Origin: an uncultured bacterium
Lineage (GTDB): Bacteria > Verrucomicrobiota > Kiritimatiellia > RFP12 > CAIWXQ01
Reading direction: 5' to 3'
NCBI GenBank assembly: GCA_903916675.1
Contig: CAIWXQ010000008.1
Location: 1-48,269 of the forward strand
DNA length: 48,269 bases
Made by a program: the position numbers and the translations under genes
Notes under the pieces: generated by a model
Seen by the model: only the letters and a program-made list of their open reading frames with translations
Told to the model about the DNA's origin: nothing
The model's database searches: none
In this document: positions 1 through 7,214 of the stretch, piece after piece
Layout: each line of letters opens with the position of its first letter
How positions within the stretch are numbered: the first letter of the stretch is position 1

Positions 1-51
1 CGGGACGTTGAGGCGACGGATTTCGTCGATGATTCGTTTGCAACAGTTCAT
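1..51 (-). CDS. Start of an unidentified gene, cut by the window edge
   Basis: Reading leftwards from 51, the minus strand opens with ATG and 17 codons (MNCCKRIIDEIRRLNVP) that stay open to the window edge. A Shine-Dalgarno-like AAAGGA lies a few bases upstream of the ATG, which supports a true start. Too little is visible to name a family. The fragment is divergent from the large gene at 414, so the 360 bp between them would hold both promoters. Confidence 0.4.
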   Translation of the reverse strand, partial: MNCCKRIIDEIRRLNVP

Positions 52-310
52 GCTGGATCCTTTCGGGTTGGGGTTCTGATGGGCAGTCCTGGCGACCTGC
101 GCGTGTTGGTGGCACATGGGCGATGTGCCGGCAGGTAAAGGGATTCCCTACATGGAGTTATAACGCGGGATGAAGTGAAATTAAGCGGCCATCTGGCCAA
201 CCATCGCCCGCCATGACGCAACGAGAATCGTCCCATCCGGTATAGCGCGCTGAAGGCGGTGCATCATGTGGGGAACGGCCAGCGCTGAGTTATGCGTTGC
301 GTCTATACGG

Positions 311-339
311 TTGACTGAAACGGTTTTGGCGGCTTAAAT
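311..339 (+). promoter_or_regulatory. Sigma70-type promoter of the DGQHR-dam operon
   Basis: TTGACT at 311-316 and TTAAAT at 334-339 are separated by 17 bp and match the consensus at 5/6 and 4/6. A transcript would start near 346 and carry a leader of about 68 nt to the ATG at 414. The -10 lies inside the palindrome at 321-373. Confidence 0.5.
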
Positions 340-373
340 TGCGACTGTTGAGGTCGCACCGCCGGCAAAACCG
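321..373. promoter_or_regulatory. Imperfect palindrome over the -10 of the DGQHR-dam promoter
   Basis: CGGTTTTG at 321-328 is repeated inverted as CAAAACCG at 366-373. Further pairs lie inside: GCGGC near 329 with GCCGC near 359, and TGCGAC with GTCGCA around the centre. It could be an operator, a leader hairpin, or a remnant of recombination. No known family is recognised. Confidence 0.4.
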
Positions 374-413
374 GCTGCGGCCGATACACAACACGTTAGC
401 CCGAGGAGATCTT

Positions 414-2774
414 ATGGCACAACAAAGCGAAACTCAGCCGTACTTGGGCCCACTCTTAACTGATCCGTCCAAGATTCGTCGGGAGGCTGTGCGTCGGCGC
501 AAGCCATTCGACGAGAAATCAGTGGCTGCGGATTCGATCCCTGATCATGAGGCAAAGGGCTGGCAGGTCGATCGGAAGCTAAAACGCGGAACCAAGGTCA
601 AGAAGGAAAAAGAAATCGACGAGCGACTGGAGAATCGCTTCTGGATGTTTCTTGCAAAACTGGGGTACCCGGAGATCAGCGATGGGCGCAACTTCACCAT
701 TTTGATTGAAAGGAAGGGCGCTGAACCGCTCCGGAAGCAAATCGACGTCTTTGGCAAAGATGATGAAACGGTTGTCATTGCGGAGTGCAAGGCATCGGAA
801 AAGCTAACAAAAAGAAGTCTTCAAAAGGACATCGAAGAATTTGCCAATCTGAAAGGACCAATCGCACAGGCTGTTCGAAAGCATTACGGCACAGATCTCA
901 AACTTAAGATTATTTGGCTCTTTGTAACCGAGAACATCATTTGGTCGGCCCCAGACAAACAGCGAGCCCTTGGCGAGAACATCCGAGTCATTACAGAACG
1001 AGAACTGCGCTACTATTCCCAGATCGCCGATCACCTTGGTAAGGCGGCTCGATATCAGTTCTTGGCCGAATTCCTCAAAGAACAACAGATCCCGGAACTC
1101 GCAAATAAAAAGGTGGGTGCAATCAAAGGGCGCCTCGGCGGCAAGCCATTCTTCTGCTTCGTTACCACACCACGACATCTACTCAAGATCTCATTTGTAA
1201 ATCACCGCTCGTTGAACGATCCCGAGGGCGCGCCAACATACCAGCGCCTCGTCAGCCGCTCACGAATGCGCGATATCGGAGACTTCATAAAGGGAGGCGG
1301 CTACTTTCCAAACAATCTGATCATCAATTTCACACGCAGCGTGCGTTTCGATAAAGTTTCAGATGATGAAACAACCGGAGTTGTATTCGGTCATCTGTAT
1401 CTTCCCGATAGGTATCGTTCTGCATGGATTATTGACGGCCAGCATCGTTTGTATGGATTCTCGCCGATTGACGACAAGTATCTCGATCAGAACATTGTCG
1501 TGGTCGCATTTGAGACGCTGCCGAAAGCGGAAGAAGCAAATTTGTTTGTCACAATAAATCATGAGCAGAAGTCTGTGCCGAAGCATCTGCTCGACGATCT
1601 TGAAGGAGAGCTCAAATGGGGATCGTCAATCCCTAGTGAGCGAGTCGGTGCACTTGCTTCTCGCCTCATCAACTACCTAAATACAGACATCGGGGAGCCA
1701 TTTTACAATCGCATCACACAACAAGGACTGCCATCCACAAACAAGACATGCCTTACCATTCCTGCGCTCAAGGAAGCTCTCAGGCGCTCGGGTCTTATCG
1801 GTCGAGCAGTGCTCAACAACACCAATTACGACTTGGGAGCATTCTGTGGACGGACGGACAACGAATCACTAGATCGCGCAAGGACGGCACTAAATCAGTA
1901 CTTCGGTCAAGTTCGAAACGCGAACATGACTGAGTGGGAGAGCGGACGCGATGGCGTGCTTTGCACAAACGTTGCTGTTCAAGCGTACATCATGCTGCTC
2001 GGCGCCCTGGTCAAGTACTGGGAAGTCAATACAGCCGCCGATGCCCGAGAGATGGACGTTGAGGACATGATGCTCGAGATCGAGGAGTTCCTGAAACCGG
2101 TCCTCGACTTCCTTGAATCGAGCAATGCAGCCCAGATGAAAGCAGCCTTCCAAGTGCCGTTCGGTTCCGGCGGGCCGCCCGAGTATTACTACCGGCTTTG
2201 CAAGATGATCAAAGAGAAATACTCCGACTTCCGGCCTGAGGGTATGGAACAATGGGAGGAGGAGCAGTCCGAAGAACGCATTCAGGATGCGGACTCGAAG
2301 CTCAAAGAGATTGTGTCCGAGATCCGAAAATACATATTCGAAGTATTCCGCGCCATTCATGGCGAGGAAAAAAGCGCATATTGGGAAAAGGGCATTACGG
2401 ATAAGTCGTTGAAGTCTGATGCATACAAGCGATCACTTGACTATGATGTAGACGAGCGTCTGCCCTTGGAAACTTATCTTGAAGTTGTTGAAATGAAGAA
2501 GATTGTCGAGAACAAGCAGAATTGGCCGTTGTTCAGGAATGTGTTCAATATCCCAGAGCTAGGGGAAAAGGGGCTCTCGAAGAACGTGAAATGGATGGAC
2601 AGGATAAATGAATTGCGGCGTATCCCAGCCCATCCCGCGCAGGAACGCCACTACAAAGTTGAGGATTTTCAGTATATCGATTTTGTGCATGGAGAGCTGA
2701 TGAAACGGCTAAAAGACGCCCAAGAGCATCCCGTGCTCGAAGCCGCTGCTGAACCCGAGGATGACAATGCTTGA
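414..2774 (+). CDS. PD-(D/E)XK nuclease + DGQHR + HEPN-like fusion protein
   Basis: This is a 786-residue protein. An N-terminal restriction-endonuclease-like fold is suggested by E73, D111 and E124-C-K126 (the D...ExK pattern in IDVFG and VVIAECKAS). The centre has the diagnostic DGQHR motif at 341-345 and FVTINHEQKSV at 378-388, as in DndB/DGQHR-family proteins tied to DNA modification. Near the C terminus RRIPAH at 735-740 with flanking residues resembles Swt1-like HEPN domains (R-x4-H). The start is ATG 414 because GAGGAG lies 5-10 bases upstream; the longer frame from 339 has no such site and runs through the promoter. It overlaps the dam gene by 14 bp, so the two are co-translated. A role in restriction or phage defence is inferred. 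The gene is AT-richer than the chromosomal genes on the right, suggesting transfer. Confidence 0.75.
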   Translation: MAQQSETQPYLGPLLTDPSKIRREAVRRRKPFDEKSVAADSIPDHEAKGWQVDRKLKRGTKVKKEKEIDERLENRFWMFLAKLGYPEISDGRNFTILIERKGAEPLRKQIDVFGKDDETVVIAECKASEKLTKRSLQKDIEEFANLKGPIAQAVRKHYGTDLKLKIIWLFVTENIIWSAPDKQRALGENIRVITERELRYYSQIADHLGKAARYQFLAEFLKEQQIPELANKKVGAIKGRLGGKPFFCFVTTPRHLLKISFVNHRSLNDPEGAPTYQRLVSRSRMRDIGDFIKGGGYFPNNLIINFTRSVRFDKVSDDETTGVVFGHLYLPDRYRSAWIIDGQHRLYGFSPIDDKYLDQNIVVVAFETLPKAEEANLFVTINHEQKSVPKHLLDDLEGELKWGSSIPSERVGALASRLINYLNTDIGEPFYNRITQQGLPSTNKTCLTIPALKEALRRSGLIGRAVLNNTNYDLGAFCGRTDNESLDRARTALNQYFGQVRNANMTEWESGRDGVLCTNVAVQAYIMLLGALVKYWEVNTAADAREMDVEDMMLEIEEFLKPVLDFLESSNAAQMKAAFQVPFGSGGPPEYYYRLCKMIKEKYSDFRPEGMEQWEEEQSEERIQDADSKLKEIVSEIRKYIFEVFRAIHGEEKSAYWEKGITDKSLKSDAYKRSLDYDVDERLPLETYLEVVEMKKIVENKQNWPLFRNVFNIPELGEKGLSKNVKWMDRINELRRIPAHPAQERHYKVEDFQYIDFVHGELMKRLKDAQEHPVLEAAAEPEDDNA

Positions 2775-3621
2775 GCCATTTTTGAAATGGCCGGGTGGCA
2801 AGAGGTGGCTCGCACTGCAACATGGAGCACTTTTCCCCAGAGAATTTCACCGCTACATTGAGCCTTTTTTAGGTGGAGGCGCGGTCTTCTTCTCCCTTCG
2901 GCCGGCGCGAGCAATACTCGCCGATTCGAACTCCGAATTGGTCAATGCGTATTCATGCCTGAAAGATTCGCCCGAAGTCATTGATCGGAGGCTGCGGCGT
3001 CTCCATGCACGCCACGGTCGCAGACTCTACTACAAGATGCGTGCGATGGTGCCACGAAGTGCATTAGGAAGAGCGGTCCGGTTTCTATATCTGAATCGGA
3101 CATGCTTTAATGGAATCTACAGGGTGAATCAAAAGGGCGAGTTTAACGTTCCGATTGGATCAAAGACGCTCGTTCAGTATTCGGACGGCTATTTGCTATC
3201 GGTTTCCAATTCTCTGCGCACTGCTTCAATAAGAGTGGCAGACTTCGAGGAAACAATTAGCAAAGCTGGTTCTGGTGACTTTGTCTTTGTTGATCCTCCA
3301 TACACCGTGATGCACAACAACAACAATTTCATTAAGTATAATGCCAATCTATTTTCATGGGTAGATCAAGTGCGCCTATCGTCGGTAATAAGGCGTGCTG
3401 CATCAAGAGGCGCAATGATTATGCTTTCCAATGCAGATCACTCAAGTATCCGTGCACTTTATCGCGATTTTGGTCATCACTACCGTGTTGCCAGATCGAG
3501 CGTGTTGGCAGCTGAATCAGACAGGCGCTGCAAGACAACGGAACTTGTGATTACAACTTACGAGACAGCGACTAGCGAACAGGCGCATGAAGAACTACGG
3601 CGAGTCCGAGAAGAACCCTGA
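2761..3621 (+). CDS. Dam-type DNA adenine (N6) methyltransferase
   Basis: This 286-residue protein belongs to the D12 class (alpha group) of N6-adenine methylases. It shows FLKWPGGK (7-14) at the N terminus, the S-adenosylmethionine motif EPFLGGG (34-40), the Dam-like stretch FNGIYRVNQKGEFNVP (116-131), and the catalytic DPPY at 178-181. The family usually methylates adenine in GATC; that specificity is inferred. The start overlaps the end of the DGQHR gene (ATG 2761, with a second Met at 2767), which indicates translational coupling. The pairing suggests that this enzyme protects host DNA while the upstream fusion protein attacks unmodified or foreign DNA. As an orphan it could also be a regulatory methylase, but the overlap argues for joint function. 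Confidence 0.9.
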   Translation: MTMLEPFLKWPGGKRWLALQHGALFPREFHRYIEPFLGGGAVFFSLRPARAILADSNSELVNAYSCLKDSPEVIDRRLRRLHARHGRRLYYKMRAMVPRSALGRAVRFLYLNRTCFNGIYRVNQKGEFNVPIGSKTLVQYSDGYLLSVSNSLRTASIRVADFEETISKAGSGDFVFVDPPYTVMHNNNNFIKYNANLFSWVDQVRLSSVIRRAASRGAMIMLSNADHSSIRALYRDFGHHYRVARSSVLAAESDRRCKTTELVITTYETATSEQAHEELRRVREEP

Positions 3622-3806
3622 CGCAACCTACGAATGGGACTGCACCAGTGTTGGATAAAGGCGGTTCGTAATGGCCAAAAAGACAGGCGGGGAAGTAGGG
3701 TCACGTCCGGACACAGGACATTAAACGCGATGCCCAAAGGATGACTCCCAAACGCATGCCGACCTCTCACCTCACACACCACCACCAAACCACCCAGGAG
3801 CACCCC

Positions 3807-4313
3807 ATGTCCACCTTCGCAAAGTCCTTCAAAGATGAAGTCACCCGCCTGGCCCGCAAGGAAACCAAGGCCGCAATCGCCCCGATCCGAAAACCCTCTG
3901 GCGCCACCCGCTCGGCCCTTGCCGACCTGAAACGCCGTGTCGCCACTCTGGAGAAAGAGACCCGCCACCTGGCCGCCCTGCTGGCGAAAATCCCGCAACC
4001 CGACGCCGCGCCCGCTGCCACCGAGAAAGCCCGGATCACCGGCAAGGGCATGCGGAGCCTGCGGAAGCGCTTGCGTCTGGCAGGATCTGAGTTTGCCAAG
4101 CTCCTCGGTGTGACCGGCCAGGTCGTGTACAAATGGGGCAAGACAAATGGCCCGCTGGGTGTTCGGCCCGCCACCAAGGCCGCGATCCTGGCTGTCCGGG
4201 ACCTGACCGCGACTGAAGCCAAGGCGCGGCTGGCGGAGATGCCGGCTAAGAAGGCGAAGGCTACGAAGGTCAAGAAGAACAAGAAGGGCGGGAAGGGCGG
4301 GAAGCGTATGTAG
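3807..4313 (+). CDS. Helix-turn-helix protein with coiled coil and lysine-rich tail
   Basis: This is a 168-residue basic protein. Residues 36-62 form a likely coiled coil, residues 84-113 look like a helix-turn-helix (LRLAGSEFAKLLGVTGQVVY), and the last 20 residues are almost only Lys and Gly, as in histone H1-like tails. The start at 3807 has AGGAG (3796-3800) at good spacing; the in-frame Met at 3741 has none. DNA binding is likely and the target is unknown. It follows dam by 185 bp on the same strand and may have its own promoter. It could be a nucleoid-associated protein or an element-borne regulator. Confidence 0.65.
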   Translation: MSTFAKSFKDEVTRLARKETKAAIAPIRKPSGATRSALADLKRRVATLEKETRHLAALLAKIPQPDAAPAATEKARITGKGMRSLRKRLRLAGSEFAKLLGVTGQVVYKWGKTNGPLGVRPATKAAILAVRDLTATEAKARLAEMPAKKAKATKVKKNKKGGKGGKRM

Positions 4314-4350
4314 CGGGCTGGCATTCGCATATTGGCGGCGGAGGCATTTC

Positions 4351-4413
4351 ATGGACATTTATGAAGCCTTTAAGCCCCGGAAAAGCGTGCGGGCGTTTGA
4401 GGAGAACCCGGCA
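4351..4413 (+). pseudogene. N-terminal fragment of a nitroreductase-family gene
   Basis: Starting at ATG 4351 with a GGAGG-like site upstream, the frame encodes MDIYEAFKPRKSVRAFEE, which closely resembles the first residues of FMN-dependent nitroreductases (MD.xEAI..RRSVRxF). After about 21 codons the similarity stops and the frame continues as unrelated sequence. I read this as the leftover 5' end of a decayed or interrupted nitroreductase. It may mark a junction between chromosomal and acquired DNA. Confidence 0.5.
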
Positions 4414-4461
4414 CACAGCCAGCAACGGCGACGGATCACACAACAGCAAAGGATTAACACC

Positions 4462-4863
4462 ATGAAAATCACTGACTTCGATGGAATGCCGATACGAGAA
4501 GTCTTCGAGTTCGATGAGGCGCCCATTCGGTGCCCAGTATGCGGCGTTGTATGGTACGACCCGATCAAAACAGAGGATCTCCAGCTGTGTCCGCATTTGC
4601 GGTTCACGCTGAATATCTGCAGTAAAGGAGAGTTGTTCGATGAAGGATATGGCCTGACGATCCACGGTAAATGGAACGCCAAGGCCTTCCAGGCGCGCAT
4701 CAAGCAAGCCTTGAAGAGCACGCCGTGGAAGAAATGGAGGAAAACCCTATGCGGTATCAAAAGTCCGCGTGATCTGGATGCGATATACCGGATCTCGGGC
4801 TGTGAGGGTAGCACTGACGAACAGGCGGAAGTGTACGGTTTTTCAAGAAAACAGACACCGTAA
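4462..4863 (+). CDS. Hypothetical protein with possible zinc-binding cysteines
   Basis: This 133-residue protein is not one I recognise. It starts at ATG 4462 with AAGGA about 8 bases upstream, so the longer in-frame start at 4351 (which belongs to the nitroreductase remnant) is not used. Near the N terminus CPVC (24-27) and CPH (43-45) could form a small zinc knuckle, followed by further Cys residues at 53 and 97. The C-terminal half is basic (KSTPWKKWRKTL). It is followed by a hairpin at 4892-4916. No function is proposed. Confidence 0.5.
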   Translation: MKITDFDGMPIREVFEFDEAPIRCPVCGVVWYDPIKTEDLQLCPHLRFTLNICSKGELFDEGYGLTIHGKWNAKAFQARIKQALKSTPWKKWRKTLCGIKSPRDLDAIYRISGCEGSTDEQAEVYGFSRKQTP

Positions 4864-4891
4864 GGCAGAGTTCAGGATCTCAGATGGCAAT

Positions 4892-4916
4892 GGTGCGGGG
4901 TCCAATCTCCCGCACC
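4892..4916 (+). terminator. GC-rich hairpin after the hypothetical gene
   Basis: GGTGCGGG at 4892-4899 pairs perfectly with CCCGCACC at 4909-4916 around a 9-base loop. It sits 29 bp after the stop codon at 4863. There is no T-tract behind it, so a rho-independent role is uncertain. Confidence 0.3.
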
Positions 4917-4978
4917 TATATGGGTGGCTGGGGTGCGACTGTGGTGAGGATGCGGACAGGGAACGGAATCCCCTGTAG

Positions 4979-5007
4979 TTGACCGGAAAATTGCATTTTG
5001 GTATTAT
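4979..5007 (+). promoter_or_regulatory. Strong sigma70-type promoter of the DUF3631 gene
   Basis: TTGACC at 4979-4984 and TATTAT at 5002-5007 are 17 bp apart, each a 5/6 match, with an extended -10 TGG directly in front. Transcription would start near 5014, about 224 nt before the ATG at 5238. Confidence 0.6.
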
Positions 5008-5064
5008 GGTGCCGCGTTGGAGAAGCCGTTGCCATCAAGCGATGCGGCGTCAGTCTTCAGCTTC

Positions 5065-5232
5065 ATGAGCTTGCGTGGGACCGTTGGTCCTCGCCTTTGT
5101 GCTGGTCATCTCGGCCGCTGTGGCCGGGTTTAGGTTCAGGTCTTGTGATCTGATCCTTATGGCCTGATTTCAAAAGAGCGAGGCGGCGGTCCTTATGTTT
5201 TATGGCCGATCGTCCTCGCTCAGAAGCGAGGA
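5065..5232 (+). promoter_or_regulatory. Leader with mutually exclusive hairpins controlling an RBS
   Basis: Four segments can pair in alternative ways. Segment 1 is CCTCGCCTTT at 5089-5098. Segment 2 is AAAGAGCGAGG at 5173-5183. Segment 3 is TCCTCGCT at 5213-5220. Segment 4 is AGCGAGGA at 5225-5232, which contains the ribosome-binding site of ATG 5238. Pairing 3:4 (8 bp, loop CAGA) hides the site, while 2:3 (7 bp) would free it and 1:2 (10 bp with one bulge) would favour 3:4. A 22-codon frame, MSLRGTVGPRLCAGHLGRCG.. (5065-5133), crosses segment 1 and could act as a leader peptide, though its own ribosome site is weak. This resembles translational attenuators by design; function is inferred. 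Confidence 0.4.
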
Positions 5233-5237
5233 TTATC

Positions 5238-6389
5238 ATGGGAAAGACGAAGAAGTCCGCGGCCAACGCCGCGGCCGATCAGAAGACCGATGCCACCCCC
5301 GTGGCGTCAGACGAAACCGATGTCACCGACATCCTCCGGCCATGGGATAAACCCGTGGACGGTGAGGCCCTGCTGGCTGAGATCGTCAAACAAATCCGGG
5401 CGCACATGAGCATCACGAGGACGGCCGCGCAGGCGGTAGCCCTGTGGATCGTGTACACCCACGTCTGCAACGAGTTCAGGATTTCGCCGATCCTGGGCGT
5501 TGTGTCGCCGACCCGGCGATGCGGGAAGACGACACTGCTCACGATCATCGGATTCCTGGCACAACGGGCGCTGGCGACGACCAACATCACGCCTGCAGCG
5601 CTCTTTCGTGCGATGAACGCAGGCACGCCTACGCTGCTTGTGGACGAGATCGACTCGTTCGGAGGCCAGCAGAACGGCCTACGTGGCATCCTGAACAGCG
5701 GTCACGCTAGGGAGAGCGCGTACGTCATGCGTACGGTGGGTAAGCATGCGGTGCAGTTCATGACCTGGGGGCCGAAGGTGCTCGCGCAGATCGGGTCTCT
5801 GCCCAGCACCTTGGAGGACCGGGCCATTGTGGTGCACCTGCGCCGCAAGGCGCCGCACGAGGAGGTGCGGAAGCTCCACGCGCAGAGCAAAGCCGAGTTC
5901 GCACCGCTGGCGCAGAAGATCATGCGGTGGGCACAGGACAACGCGCAGCATCTAGGGGCAATCGAGCCCGAGATGCCGCCCAAGCTCCATGACCGGGCCG
6001 AGGACAATTGGAGGCCGCTGCTGGCAATCGCCGAACGGATCGGCGGAAGCTGGCCGCAACACGCCAGGAAAGCTGCCCGGCTTCTGTCCGACGCGAGCGC
6101 GGAGCAGAACGCGGCGCATGGAGAAATGCTCCTCCAGGACCTACGGGGGATCCTGGGCAAGCGCACCGTGAAGGCAATCGAGTCGGCTGAGATGATCACC
6201 GCATTGCGGGAACTGGAGGATCGTCCCTGGCCCGTGATCTTCAATGGCCGGCTGATCACCAAGGCCAAACTGGCAGCCCTCTTGCGGCCGTTCGGGATCA
6301 AGCCCAAGCTGCAGCGGGACGGCGGAAGGGTGTTTCGCGGTTACGTGGTCGCGGACTTCACGGACGCGTTCGAGCGGTATGCCGCCTGA
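5238..6389 (+). CDS. DUF3631-type P-loop ATPase of the mobile element
   Basis: This 383-residue protein has a Walker-A-like SPTRRCGKTT (90-99) and a Walker-B-like LLVDEID (133-139), the pattern of DUF3631 proteins, which occur in phage-, plasmid- and satellite-type elements and often sit at the C terminus of primases or helicases. The start is ATG 5238 with GCGAGGA just upstream. The C terminus (from about 300) may be a small winged-helix region. Here it stands alone, without an attached primase domain. A role in replication of the element is likely because the initiator and helicase loader follow downstream. The ribosome-binding site is inside a hairpin, and a stable hairpin at 6435-6464 follows the gene. 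Confidence 0.7.
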   Translation: MGKTKKSAANAAADQKTDATPVASDETDVTDILRPWDKPVDGEALLAEIVKQIRAHMSITRTAAQAVALWIVYTHVCNEFRISPILGVVSPTRRCGKTTLLTIIGFLAQRALATTNITPAALFRAMNAGTPTLLVDEIDSFGGQQNGLRGILNSGHARESAYVMRTVGKHAVQFMTWGPKVLAQIGSLPSTLEDRAIVVHLRRKAPHEEVRKLHAQSKAEFAPLAQKIMRWAQDNAQHLGAIEPEMPPKLHDRAEDNWRPLLAIAERIGGSWPQHARKAARLLSDASAEQNAAHGEMLLQDLRGILGKRTVKAIESAEMITALRELEDRPWPVIFNGRLITKAKLAALLRPFGIKPKLQRDGGRVFRGYVVADFTDAFERYAA

Positions 6390-6394
6390 AAAGG

Positions 6395-6519
6395 CGTTAC
6401 AAGCGTTACAGCCGCTAGACGGCTGGGGATGATCAGGGGCGCTACGCGCAAGCGTGGCGCCCCTTCTTGTGTGGGCGGGGCGTGCGGGCCGCGTAACGGA
6501 TGTAACGGATTTTACGGGA
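6395..6519. repeat. Inverted pairs of 9-bp repeats around a hairpin
   Basis: CGTTACA occurs at 6395-6401 and 6404-6410 (period 9). The opposite orientation GTAACGGAT occurs at 6493-6501 and 6502-6510, followed by a degenerate TTTACGGGA at 6511-6519. The pairs face each other across the hairpin at 6435-6464. The arrangement suggests protein-binding iterons (replication or transcription control) or a recombination remnant. Confidence 0.45.
6435..6464 (+). terminator. 13-bp hairpin with GCAA tetraloop
   Basis: AGGGGCGCTACGC (6435-6447) pairs with GCGTGGCGCCCCT (6452-6464), with one G-T pair, closing a GNRA-type GCAA loop. It begins 45 bp after the DUF3631 stop. It is followed by TCTTGT rather than a clean T-run, so it may be a terminator, an RNA-stabilising stem, or part of a DNA palindrome. 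Confidence 0.5.
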
Positions 6520-6610
6520 GCCTGAGGTTGGGTTCGCCGGTCAACAGCGCTGCCACGGCGGCGCTTGCCCCGGATCGCAATGGCGGCGTGGTAGGACACC
6601 AAAGGGGGAG

Positions 6611-6648
6611 TTGACGGTTGGCTACTGTGGTGCTACTATGATGATAGC
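6611..6648 (+). promoter_or_regulatory. Promoter of the XRE regulator gene with possible operator
   Basis: TTGACG at 6611-6616 and TACTAT at 6634-6639 are 17 bp apart, with an extended -10 (TGC). Directly downstream lies GATGATAGC at 6640-6648. The block TGCTA + 4 bp + GATGATAGC recurs inverted beyond the gene (7224-7238), which suggests an autoregulatory site. Confidence 0.55.
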
Positions 6649-6668
6649 AATCAAGCGAGGAGATCCAT

Positions 6669-7205
6669 ATGGACATGAAATCTGAAGCACGGCAAATAGC
6701 CCCAGATGCGTTCCGGAAAATATTCGAGGGGCTGCCGCAACCGCAACGCACGATGCGAGATGTGGCCAGTGGGTTTGGCAGTTTGCTTAAGAAACTGCGG
6801 GGCGGCCTGTCGCTGCGTGAGTTGGAACAACTATCCGGCGTCCCGAACCCCATCATCTCCGCCATTGAGAATGGCCGGCGCAGGTGCGGAGCAAATGTTG
6901 CGAAGAAACTGGCGGAAGCTCTATTTGGAGCCGACCAGGAAGAGAATCGGCGTGACTTCCTGTATGCGGCTGCGGCCACCATCAAGGCCCGTGGGGTGAT
7001 CGAGGATGCCCAACTCTATCCGCCTGCCGTTTTGGATCTCGTGCCATCGTTGCTGCGGGCGAAAGGGATCCGCGACCGTGACATCTTGGGCGCCTATCGG
7101 GAGTCGTCCGACGCAAATAAAGGTCGGCCGGACATGCTGCTCGTGCTCCATCGTGGTCGGCGAGTGCAAATCCGCGTAACCATCCAGGATGTCAAGGTGA
7201 GGTAA
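6669..7205 (+). CDS. XRE-family transcriptional regulator
   Basis: This 178-residue protein has an N-terminal helix-turn-helix of the Cro/CI (XRE) type at about 37-87 (SLLKKLRGGLSLRELEQLSG, then ISAIENGRRR). The C-terminal half, from about 100, is not recognised; it is rich in charged residues and ends with VQIRVTIQDVKVR. The start ATG 6669 has GAGGAG six bases upstream. Its position between the ATPase gene and the replication module, with similar promoter/operator-like sites on both sides, fits a repressor that controls itself and the replication genes. Such regulators are typical of prophages and satellites. The regulatory role is inferred. Confidence 0.8.
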   Translation: MDMKSEARQIAPDAFRKIFEGLPQPQRTMRDVASGFGSLLKKLRGGLSLRELEQLSGVPNPIISAIENGRRRCGANVAKKLAEALFGADQEENRRDFLYAAAATIKARGVIEDAQLYPPAVLDLVPSLLRAKGIRDRDILGAYRESSDANKGRPDMLLVLHRGRRVQIRVTIQDVKVR

Positions 7206-7214
7206 TTTTTCCGG

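Larger units (their letters stand above)
52..413. other. Intergenic region upstream of the DGQHR gene
   Basis: No convincing gene is seen here. It contains the ribosome-binding site of the left-edge fragment, and near its right end a promoter and a palindrome that I list separately. The first 250 bases show nothing I can identify. Motifs such as GTTATGC (290-296) and GTTAGCC (395-401) recall integron attC ends, but I could not find a matching partner arm. Confidence 0.4.
4864..5237. other. Gene-free stretch with hairpin, promoter and long leader
   Basis: These 374 bases hold no ordinary gene. From left to right they contain a strong hairpin at 4892-4916, a promoter at 4979-5007 and a leader of about 224 nt with alternative pairings that can bury the ribosome-binding site of the next gene. 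These are listed separately. A 22-codon frame (5065-5133) lies in the leader. Confidence 0.5.

Noticed and set aside
290..401. Integron attC site (GTTATGC and GTTAGCC ends)
   Set aside because: The ends do not pair into the expected stem, and no cassette or integron integrase is nearby.
339..413. N-terminal extension of the DGQHR protein
   Set aside because: It would run through the promoter and palindrome and has no ribosome-binding site, while ATG 414 has a strong one.
3672..3725. Short frame MAKKTGGEVGSRPDTGH and GGTCACGTCC-type words after dam
   Set aside because: Its wording recalls sequences next to REP-associated transposases, but there is no inverted repeat or transposase to support it.
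4892..4916. Remnant of a tRNA T-arm (second attachment site)
   Set aside because: The loop resembles a T-loop, but the sequence does not match the tRNA-Pro end and no acceptor stem follows.
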